This document shows positions 6,070 through 12,473 of a stretch of DNA of 21,991 bases, in pieces. Where the stretch lies: positions 1 through 21,991 of the forward strand of contig QGUT01000015.1 in NCBI GenBank assembly GCA_003242255.1. Reading direction: 5' to 3'. Source of the DNA: Bacillota bacterium. GTDB taxonomy: Bacteria; Bacillota; Thermosediminibacteria; Thermosediminibacterales; Thermosediminibacteraceae. The translations under genes were made by a program, and so were the position numbers. Position 1 is the stretch's first letter, and each line of letters opens with the position of its first letter. The notes under the pieces are model-generated. The model saw nothing but the letters and a program-made list of their open reading frames with translations. It made no database searches and had not been told where the DNA came from.

Positions 6070-7416
6070 CTAATCCAGGGCCATTTCTATGGCCTCTTTC
6101 AGCTCCTTTACCCCGATGACCTCGATGGAGCTGCCAGTCTTCAAATCCTTCAAATTATCGCGAGGTATTATGACTTGCTTGAAGCCGAGCTTTTCGGCTT
6201 CGTTAACCCTCTTTTCTGCGTAGCTCACCGAACGTATTTCTCCCCCGAGACCTATTTCGCCGATAATCACCGCTTCCCTCACAGGCCTATTGCTAAAACT
6301 CGAAACTACGGCGGTCGCCACCGCCAGATCCACGGCCGGTTCGGACAGTTTTATCCCACCGGCCACATTAATGTACACGTCCTCTTGGAGGAGGTTGAGC
6401 CCTAACTTTTTTTCCAACACTGCAATGAGCAGAACGGCCCGGTTGTAATCTATCCCCGAGGTCTGGCGGCGGGGCAGGTTAAAGCCGGTGGGGCAGGTGA
6501 GCGCCTGAACTTCCACCAAAAGGGGCCTTGTCCCTTCCATGGTGCAAACCACGGCGGAGCCGGGAGCATTTTTTTGCCTTCCCGTCAGTAAAAACTGGGA
6601 AGGAGCTTTTACCTCTACGAGCCCCGTTTCGCGCATCTCAAAAAGGCCTATTTCGTTGGTGGAGCCGAACCGGTTTTTAACGGCCCTTATCACGCGGTAC
6701 GACTGGTATCTTTCACCTTCGAAATAGAGCACGCAGTCCACCATGTGTTCCAGGGTCCTGGGCCCGGCGATGCTGCCTTCTTTGGTGACGTGGCCTATGA
6801 TGAACACAGCGGTGCCCGTCTCCTTTGAAAGCTTCATAAGCCGGTGGGTGACCTCCCTCACCTGGCTTACGCTCCCAGGCGGTGACTCTAAAGCAGGAAG
6901 ATAAGTGGTCTGGACCGAATCCAGGATCACCACATCAGGCATGAGTTCCCTAACGTGGCTTTCCACCGCTTCCACGTTGTTCTCCGCTGCTATGTAAAGC
7001 TTTCCTCTATCAACCCCCAACCTTTCCGCCCTCATCTTAACTTGCTTTTCCGACTCTTCTCCTGTCACGTACAGCACTATTCTACCGACGGCGGCAAGTT
7101 GCCCTGCCATCTGCAGCATCAAGGTGGACTTGCCTATTCCCGGGTCACCCCCCAAGAGCACTAGACTCCCCGGGACTATGCCCCCGCCCAACACCCGGTC
7201 GAGTTCGTCCAGATTCGTCTTTATCCGCTCCTCTTCCGAATAGGTGATTTCGCTTAAAAGCTTTGGTTTTCGAATTTCGGCGGAGGGCGAATTTTTTTCT
7301 TCTAAGGAAACCTCCTCCACCATGCTATTCCAGCTTTCGCATTCAGGGCACTTTCCCAGCCATTTCACCGATTCAAAGCCGCATTGCTGGCATACGTATT
7401 TTTTCCTGACTTTCAA
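6070..7416 (-). CDS. radA: DNA repair protein RadA (Sms)
   Basis: RadA is a RecA-related, DnaB-like hexameric ATPase that drives branch migration of recombination intermediates. Counting from the TTG at 7416, the protein has a C4 zinc finger (Cys9, 12, 23, 26: CQQCGF and CPEC), Walker A GGDPGIGKST (89-98), the RadA-specific KNRFGSTNEIG, and a C-terminal Lon-like domain with YINVAGGIKLSEPAVDLAVA. Its 448 residues are normal for the family. The frame extends to an ATG at 7497 that overlaps the clpC stop as ATGA. That would add 27 residues unlike other RadA proteins and run through a GC-rich hairpin. The TTG has AGGAG nine bases upstream and gives the usual MKVRKKYVCQQCG start. It follows clpC, as in Bacillus, but disA does not follow it here. 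Confidence 0.95.
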   Translation of the reverse strand: MKVRKKYVCQQCGFESVKWLGKCPECESWNSMVEEVSLEEKNSPSAEIRKPKLLSEITYSEEERIKTNLDELDRVLGGGIVPGSLVLLGGDPGIGKSTLMLQMAGQLAAVGRIVLYVTGEESEKQVKMRAERLGVDRGKLYIAAENNVEAVESHVRELMPDVVILDSVQTTYLPALESPPGSVSQVREVTHRLMKLSKETGTAVFIIGHVTKEGSIAGPRTLEHMVDCVLYFEGERYQSYRVIRAVKNRFGSTNEIGLFEMRETGLVEVKAPSQFLLTGRQKNAPGSAVVCTMEGTRPLLVEVQALTCPTGFNLPRRQTSGIDYNRAVLLIAVLEKKLGLNLLQEDVYINVAGGIKLSEPAVDLAVATAVVSSFSNRPVREAVIIGEIGLGGEIRSVSYAEKRVNEAEKLGFKQVIIPRDNLKDLKTGSSIEVIGVKELKEAIEMALD

Positions 7417-7441
7417 TTCCCCACTCTCCTCCCCAGAAATC

Positions 7442-7486
7442 CAAAATACGAAACCCGGCCGCGAGAAACGGGTCCCACAGCCGGGT
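7442..7486 (-). terminator. Hairpin between clpC and radA, possible partial terminator
   Basis: The minus strand has ACCCGGC (7486 to 7480), a 20-base loop that contains GGGACCC, then GCCGGGT (7459 to 7453), followed by TTCGTATTTT. It starts 8 bases past the clpC stop and ends about 35 bases before the TTG of radA. It may lower transcription from the stress operon into radA. The T tract is interrupted, so termination would be incomplete. Confidence 0.45.
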
Positions 7487-7493
7487 CTATTCA

Positions 7494-9941
7494 TCATTCG
7501 CCGCTGTTAGCCGTAAAGGACAACTCCTTTTTCCGGAACGTGAGTTTGTCGTCCTCCAGTTCCACCAGTACCACATCGCCCGGCGATACCGTGCCTTTTA
7601 AGATCCCCTCGGAGAGGTTATCCTCCACCTCTCTCTGTATGACCCGCCTTAGGGGTCTTGCGCCGTACATGGGGTCAAAGCCTTTCTTGACCAGCCATTC
7701 CTTCGCCCTCTCCGACACTTCTATGGTCAAATCGTTTTCTTTAAGTCTTTCGTTGACCTGCTTCAGCATGAGGTCCACGATCTTCTTCATGTGTTCTTCG
7801 TTCAGAGGATGGAAAACGATGATCTCGTCCACGCGGTTTAAAAATTCGGGCCTGAAGGTGCGCTTGAGTTCATCTATTACCCTTTCCTTCATCTCTTCGT
7901 AATTCTTGGTGTCGTCTTCTTTGGGCGTAAAGCCCAAGGACCGGGTCTTCTGTATGTGATTTGCACCGACGTTGGAAGTCATTATTATGACCGTATTTTT
8001 GAAATCGACCGTCCGGCCCTGCGCATCGGTGAGCCGGCCGTCTTCGAGGATCTGCAGCAGTATATTGAAAACGTCCGGATGGGCCTTTTCTATCTCGTCG
8101 AAAAGCACCACCGAATAAGGCTTGCGGCGCACCTTCTCGGTGAGCTCTCCTCCTTCTTCGTATCCAACGTATCCCGGAGGCGCACCGATCATTCGGGAAA
8201 CCGCAAATTTCTCCATGTATTCGGACATGTCGAGCCTTATCATGGCGTTCTCATCGCCGAACATGGCTTCGGCCAGAGCCCTCGCCAACTCAGTCTTGCC
8301 CACGCCGGTGGGCCCGAGGAAAATGAACGAACCCACGGGGCGCTTCGGGTCTTTTAATCCGGCTCGGGCCCTCCTTATAGCCCTCGCCACGGCCCTCACC
8401 GCTTCGTCCTGCCCTATGACCCGCTGGTGGAGGATATCCTCCATCTTGAGCAGCCTTTCCGATTCTTCTTCGGTGAGTCTCTCCACCGGTATGCCGGTCC
8501 AGTTGGAGACTATTTTGGCTATGTCTTCTTCGGTGACCGTCGCATTGTCCAGCTTTTGTTCCTGCTGCCACCGGGCCTTCAGGCTGTCCACCTTGGCCTT
8601 TATCTCCTGCTCCTTGTCCCGGAGCCTTGCCGCCTTCTCAAATTCCTGGGCTTTAATGGCCGCATCCTTTTCCTTTCTCACCGCTTCCAGCTCGTCTTCC
8701 AGTTCCCTGAGTTCCGGAGGCGCCGTAAGGCTCTTGAGCCTGACTCTTGACGCCGCCTCATCTATCAGGTCCACCGCTTTGTCCGGCAGGAACCGGTCGG
8801 TGATGTACCGAGCCGAAAGTTTGGCGGCAGCGACCAGAGCTTCGTCGGAAATCTTCACCCTATGGTGGGCCTCGTATTTATCCCGGAGGCCTTCCAGGAT
8901 CTTCACGGTGTCCTCCACCGTGGGCTCTTCCACGAGTATGGGCTGGAATCGCCTCTCCAGGGCCGGGTCTTTTTCTATGTGCTTCCTGTATTCATCAAGG
9001 GTGGTGGCGCCGATGGTCTGAAGTTCGCCGCGGGCCAGTGAAGGCTTTAATATGTTGGAAGCGTCGATGGCTCCTTCGGCCGCACCGGCTCCGATGATGG
9101 TGTGCATTTCGTCGATAAACAGGATGACGTTTCCGGCCTGCTTTATCTCGTTTATGACCTTTTTGAGCCTTTCCTCAAATTCTCCCCGGAACTTAGTCCC
9201 CGCCACCAGCAAGGCCAGATCCAGGCTCACTATCCTCTTGTCCTTCAAAATCTCCGGCACTTCGCCTTCCACTATCTTCTGGGCCAGGCCCTCCACTATG
9301 GCGGTCTTGCCGACGCCGGGCTCACCGATGAGGCACGGGTTATTCTTGGTCCTCCGGGTCAGCACCTGGATTACCCGCTCTATTTCTTTTTGCCTGCCAA
9401 TGACCGGGTCCAGCTTACCTTCGGCCGCCAGTTCCGTAAGGTCCCTCCCGAACTGGTTTAGAGTTGGCGTATTGCTGGCTCTCCTGAAAGTCGCCTGGCC
9501 TTTTACGTCGGTGCCAAGCAGCGACAGGACTTCGTTCCGTGCCTTATCGAGGCTTACCCCTAAGTTGGCCAGGACCTGCGCCGCCACGCCCTCCCCTTCC
9601 CGGATGAGCCCGAGGAGGATGTGCTCGGTGCCCACGTAGTTGTGTTTAAGCCTGCGGGATTCGTCCAAAGCCAGCTCCAGCACCCGCTTGGCCCTAGGGG
9701 TATATCCTATCGGACCCTGCACGGTGAAGGGACCGATGCCTATCAGCCTTTCCACCTGCTCCCGCACCTTTGTGAGCTCCACTCCCAGATTTTGAAGCGC
9801 TCTCGCGGCCACTCCTTCGCCTTCCCTTATCAATCCCAGCAGAATATGTTCCGTCCCGACCACGTTGTGGTTCAATCGCCTTGCTTCTTCCTGGGCGTAG
9901 GCTATGACTTTTTGGGCCCTCTCCGTGAATTTGCCGTTCAC
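7494..9941 (-). CDS. clpC: ATP-dependent Clp protease ATP-binding subunit ClpC
   Basis: ClpC is the HSP100 unfoldase that feeds substrates, including arginine-phosphorylated proteins, to ClpP. It has two tandem Clp_N repeats (each with GTEHILLGLIREGEGVAA), a first AAA+ domain with Walker A GEPGVGKTA near residue 210 and Walker B ILFIDEMH, a UVR-like coiled middle domain (EFEKAARLRDKEQEIKAK), and a second AAA+ domain with GPTGVGKTE near 547 and VLFDEIEKAH. A GTG at 9950 would start three codons earlier, but it almost touches the SD. The GTG at 9941 has GAGGTGA well placed and gives a length matching known ClpC (815 residues). It lies just after mcsB in the CtsR-controlled operon. The ClpC-specific middle domain separates it from ClpE and ClpB. 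Confidence 0.96.
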   Translation of the reverse strand: MNGKFTERAQKVIAYAQEEARRLNHNVVGTEHILLGLIREGEGVAARALQNLGVELTKVREQVERLIGIGPFTVQGPIGYTPRAKRVLELALDESRRLKHNYVGTEHILLGLIREGEGVAAQVLANLGVSLDKARNEVLSLLGTDVKGQATFRRASNTPTLNQFGRDLTELAAEGKLDPVIGRQKEIERVIQVLTRRTKNNPCLIGEPGVGKTAIVEGLAQKIVEGEVPEILKDKRIVSLDLALLVAGTKFRGEFEERLKKVINEIKQAGNVILFIDEMHTIIGAGAAEGAIDASNILKPSLARGELQTIGATTLDEYRKHIEKDPALERRFQPILVEEPTVEDTVKILEGLRDKYEAHHRVKISDEALVAAAKLSARYITDRFLPDKAVDLIDEAASRVRLKSLTAPPELRELEDELEAVRKEKDAAIKAQEFEKAARLRDKEQEIKAKVDSLKARWQQEQKLDNATVTEEDIAKIVSNWTGIPVERLTEEESERLLKMEDILHQRVIGQDEAVRAVARAIRRARAGLKDPKRPVGSFIFLGPTGVGKTELARALAEAMFGDENAMIRLDMSEYMEKFAVSRMIGAPPGYVGYEEGGELTEKVRRKPYSVVLFDEIEKAHPDVFNILLQILEDGRLTDAQGRTVDFKNTVIIMTSNVGANHIQKTRSLGFTPKEDDTKNYEEMKERVIDELKRTFRPEFLNRVDEIIVFHPLNEEHMKKIVDLMLKQVNERLKENDLTIEVSERAKEWLVKKGFDPMYGARPLRRVIQREVEDNLSEGILKGTVSPGDVVLVELEDDKLTFRKKELSFTANSGE

Positions 9942-9951
9942 ATCTCTCACC

Positions 9952-11019
9952 TCACCTCAATAATTTTTGCCTGAACAAATTCGCCCTGTTCAAATCCCTC
10001 TCCAGGGGAGTCATGGTCTTCTTGAAAAATTCCTGGATATACGACGGTCCGACGGTTATAAACAGGTGGTTGATTTCTTCGGGTTTGAAATTTTTTATTA
10101 TCCCTAAGTCCACCCCCAGCCTCACGTCGGAAATATAGCCCATGGCCTCCTGACTGGACAAGAGCCTCGAATTAGTGAGTATCCCGTAGGACCTCAATAT
10201 CCGGTCCTCCAGCCGGAGGCGGTCTTCACCTTTGAGATTTCTCCGGGCCTGCCTCTCGCTGGATATTATCTGATTTGCAACGCTCAGCAGGTTCTGGATG
10301 ATATCTTCTTCGGATTTTCCTAAAGTTATCTGATTCGATATCTGATACAGATTCCCCCAGGACTGGGTACCTTCTCCGAAAAGTCCCCGGACCACCAGCC
10401 CCAGCTGGGCCATGGTGGAAAACATGCGGTCCACCTGCCCCAGCATGGTCAGCACCGGAAGGTGCATCATGACCGAGACCCGGATGCCGGTGCCCACGTT
10501 GGTGGGGCACGCGGTCAGGTACCCCAGCCGTTCGTCAAAGGCAAAATCCAGTTGCTCCTCCAGAACGTCATCTACCCGGCTAGCCAGTTCATAAGCACCT
10601 TGCGGGTCCAGGCCTGAAAAGAGGCACTGAATCCTCAGGTGGTCCTCTTCGTTTATCATTATGCTTATGCGCCGGTCGCCGCTTATAATGACTGCGCCCC
10701 GGTCGTCTTTTGCCAGATCCGGGCTTATGAAGTGCATCTCCACCAGGAGGTTCTTTTCAATATCCGACAGGTCCTTCATGAGGTAGAGTCTGGCGTCCTG
10801 CGAAAGGACCGGGTTTTCCAAAAAGGCTCCGTACACCGAATCGATTATTTCCTGCGCCTGGTCCTTGCTGAGGAGGTGAGGGAAAGGCACATCTCTCAGA
10901 TTTCGGGCCAGTCTCACCCTGCTCGTTATCACTATGTCGTTTTCGGGTCCTGTAGAATTCATCCACCCTATCCTGGTCGTGTCTAATATCTCCTCGATCG
11001 ACACATCCCGCACCTCCAT
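9952..11019 (-). CDS. mcsB: Protein-arginine kinase McsB
   Basis: McsB phosphorylates arginine side chains, marking proteins such as CtsR for ClpCP. It has the phosphagen-kinase fold: TSRVRLARN near residue 32, NEEDHLRI near 122, and the catalytic-cysteine segment ACPTNVGTGIR (Cys171). The C-terminal RDLNRA matches the RDxxRA phospho-arginine-binding motif known for McsB. Its length (355) is normal. Its ATG overlaps the mcsA stop by one base (TGATG), with the SD AGGGG inside mcsA, so translation is coupled to its activator McsA. It is followed closely by clpC. Confidence 0.96.
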   Translation of the reverse strand: MEVRDVSIEEILDTTRIGWMNSTGPENDIVITSRVRLARNLRDVPFPHLLSKDQAQEIIDSVYGAFLENPVLSQDARLYLMKDLSDIEKNLLVEMHFISPDLAKDDRGAVIISGDRRISIMINEEDHLRIQCLFSGLDPQGAYELASRVDDVLEEQLDFAFDERLGYLTACPTNVGTGIRVSVMMHLPVLTMLGQVDRMFSTMAQLGLVVRGLFGEGTQSWGNLYQISNQITLGKSEEDIIQNLLSVANQIISSERQARRNLKGEDRLRLEDRILRSYGILTNSRLLSSQEAMGYISDVRLGVDLGIIKNFKPEEINHLFITVGPSYIQEFFKKTMTPLERDLNRANLFRQKLLR

Positions 11020-11549
11020 CAGCCCCTGTTGTCTAGTTTTTGCTCTAATTCTCTTATCTTATCCCTGAGCACGGCCGCTCTTTCGTATTCTTCGGCATTG
11101 ACCGCTTCCTGGAGCTCCCTTTTGAGCCTCTCTATTTCGCTCTTTATGCGGAACCTTCCGCCCCGCCTCTTCGGGACCTTGCCCACGTGATAGGTCTTCC
11201 CGTGCAGGCGGCGGAGCATCGGATCCAGCCGACCTTTGAAGGTTTCATAACAGTGGCTGCAGCCGAATTTGCCGATCTGAGAAAAGCGCGGAAAGGTCAA
11301 ACCGCACCGGTCACAGGAAAGCGGGCGGGATTCCTCCATAAATTCTCTCATGAAAGGCTCGAAAAAGCCTGCCAGGAATTTCTGCATCGAAAACGGCTCT
11401 CCCTCCAGGCTGAAAGACACGTCGAAAATGCTCTTTTCCCTGGCGCACTGCTCGCACAGGTGCAGCAGAGTTTTTTCTCCGTTTACTATCTTCGTTATAT
11501 GCACAGTAGCCGGCCTTTTCTTGCATTCATCGCACATCATAATTTTCAT
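11019..11549 (-). CDS. mcsA: McsA, zinc-finger activator of McsB
   Basis: McsA is a metal-binding adaptor that activates McsB and helps control CtsR. Two CxxC pairs (Cys6/Cys9 and Cys32/Cys35) form the first zinc site, and CDRCG and CSHC form a second. A C-terminal UVR motif (AVNAEEYERAAVLRDKIRELE) matches the ClpC/UvrB-type interaction element. The frame is open further up to 11585, but that would overlap ctsR more deeply and add a non-conserved MRLYWATKEKRG. The ATG at 11549 has AGGAG nine bases upstream and gives MKIMMCDEC. ATG codons at 11540 and 11537 are also possible. It overlaps the ctsR 3' end by 23 bases. Confidence 0.93.
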   Translation of the reverse strand: MKIMMCDECKKRPATVHITKIVNGEKTLLHLCEQCAREKSIFDVSFSLEGEPFSMQKFLAGFFEPFMREFMEESRPLSCDRCGLTFPRFSQIGKFGCSHCYETFKGRLDPMLRRLHGKTYHVGKVPKRRGGRFRIKSEIERLKRELQEAVNAEEYERAAVLRDKIRELEQKLDNRG

Positions 11550-12018
11550 CCCCCTTTTCTCCTTCGTGGCCCAATAAAGCCGCAATCATGGCTTTCAAAA
11601 GTCGGGCCCGCAACCTGTCCCGCTCAGGGAGCGGTATCTCTAAATTTTTCCTGTTGATGGCGGCTTTGAAAAGTTCCGCCTCTCTATCGGAAATAATGCC
11701 CTCTTCCAGCATGAACTGCACAAGTCCAGCAGCCTTCGTGCTCGAAATAGAATCGCCCACCAGCTCTATTAATTCCCGTAAAAATTCATCATTTCTTATT
11801 TTTAACTTTTTTATCCTTATATATCCACCGCCTCCCCGGCGGCTTTCTACAATGTATCCCCGTTCGACCGTAAACCGGGTGGTGAGCACGTAATTGATCT
11901 GGGAAGGAGCACATCGAAACTTGCTGGCCAGTTCGTTCCTCTGGATCTCCAGGATGTTCTTCCCTTCCTGGAACATTTCTTTTATAAAATTTTCTATGAC
12001 GTCTGCGAGATTAGGCAT
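11527..12018 (-). CDS. ctsR: Transcriptional repressor CtsR
   Basis: CtsR is the class III heat-shock repressor of clp genes. The 163-residue protein has an N-terminal winged helix: helix-turn-helix around NELASKFRCAPSQINYVL (about 28-45), then the glycine-rich wing RRGGGGYI (about 60-67), which acts as the thermosensor in Bacillus. The C-terminal dimerisation domain follows. Start: ATG at 12018 with GGAGGG eight bases upstream. It is the first gene of the operon and is preceded by its own operator, so it is autoregulated. Upon heat, McsB and ClpC relieve repression. Confidence 0.96.
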   Translation of the reverse strand: MPNLADVIENFIKEMFQEGKNILEIQRNELASKFRCAPSQINYVLTTRFTVERGYIVESRRGGGGYIRIKKLKIRNDEFLRELIELVGDSISSTKAAGLVQFMLEEGIISDREAELFKAAINRKNLEIPLPERDRLRARLLKAMIAALLGHEGEKGDENYDVR

Positions 12019-12054
12019 AAGCGATTCCCTCCAGCCACAGCCAGTGAACCGTAT

Positions 12055-12077
12055 TTTGACTTTGACTATCTTTGACT
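12055..12077 (-). promoter_or_regulatory. CtsR operator with three heptads
   Basis: The minus strand carries AGTCAAA-GAT-AGTCAAA (12077 to 12061), a perfect match to the CtsR box (RGTCAAA, NAN, RGTCAAA). A third AGTCAAA copy at 12061 to 12055 shares one base with the second. The operator begins about 12 bases past the -10, so it covers the transcription start. Bound CtsR would block RNA polymerase. Confidence 0.92.
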
Positions 12078-12089
12078 TTTGCTGTAAAT

Positions 12090-12118
12090 ATTATAACCAA
12101 TACATGAAAATTTTTCAA
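12090..12118 (-). promoter_or_regulatory. Sigma-A promoter of the ctsR-mcsA-mcsB-clpC operon
   Basis: TTGAAA (12113-12118), a 17-base spacer and TATAAT (12090-12095) on the minus strand. The CtsR heptads lie immediately downstream. No sigma-B-type promoter was seen, which fits clostridia. Confidence 0.85.
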
Positions 12119-12121
12119 GAG

Positions 12122-12148
12122 ATAAAATTGGAGGGATAAACTCCCTCC
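12122..12148 (-). terminator. Terminator after the 79-codon gene
   Basis: The minus strand reads GGAGGGA-GTTTA-TCCCTCC followed by AATTTTAT. The 7-bp stem (12142-12148 with 12130-12136) begins at the stop codon of the small gene. The T tract is weak. It separates the fusA-like unit from the ctsR promoter. Confidence 0.55.
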
Positions 12149-12387
12149 TAATAAATATTATTCTGCTCTTTCATTTTTTTGCTCAGTTCCTCGGAAATTT
12201 CAAGCAGGGTATTCATGCGTTCTTCCTGCTCTTCCGGCGAAGTCCAGCCCATGAGGGTCGGAATTATCTCTCCGTACAGCGTGTCGTCCGCCAGTTCGTC
12301 TTCGATGATGTCGTCGAATTTTTTTCTGTACAAGGCGTCCATTTTTCCCTCGATGTGGCCAAAACGCTTATTGGGTCTGTCTTCCAC
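12148..12387 (-). CDS. Small acidic protein of unknown function
   Basis: This 79-residue, strongly charged protein is probably all helical (DALYRKKFDDIIEDELADDTLYGEI, then a Glu/Lys-rich C-terminus). It has no signal peptide or membrane segment and I do not recognise a family. The start is GTG at 12387 with SD AGGAGGGG about eight bases upstream, which supports a real gene. It lies 86 bases after the EF-G-like gene with no strong promoter between them, so it is probably read from the same transcript. Its SD is one arm of a 13-bp inverted repeat. It is followed by a hairpin terminator. Confidence 0.65.
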   Translation of the reverse strand: MEDRPNKRFGHIEGKMDALYRKKFDDIIEDELADDTLYGEIIPTLMGWTSPEEQEERMNTLLEISEELSKKMKEQNNIY

Positions 12388-12391
12388 TTGG

Positions 12392-12463
12392 GGCCCCTCC
12401 TTTTTCCTGTTTATTTTAAGTTTTCCCCACCGGATTTTTATAATTCAAGCAAAAGGAGGGGCC
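12392..12463 (-). repeat. 13-bp inverted repeat covering the SD of the small gene
   Basis: GGCCCCTCCTTTT at 12392-12404 is the exact inverted partner of AAAAGGAGGGGCC at 12451-12463, with 46 bases between. In minus-strand RNA the second arm contains the SD AGGAGGGG of the gene starting at 12387. The first arm starts about ten bases past the EF-G stop. No T run follows, so a translational role fits better than termination. Confidence 0.75.
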
Positions 12464-12473
12464 TCGCATTTAA

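Noticed and set aside
8122..9021. Long plus-strand open frame (299 codons) opposite clpC
   Set aside because: Antisense shadow of the conserved clpC gene; Ser-rich low-complexity translation, no SD and no domain.
9480..9950. Repeated protein segment GTEHILLGLIREGEGVAA in ClpC
   Set aside because: These are the normal two Clp_N repeats of the family, not a recent duplication.
12054..12077. Short direct repeats that might suggest a repeat array
   Set aside because: They are CtsR heptads with 3-base and -1-base spacing, not CRISPR-like repeats.
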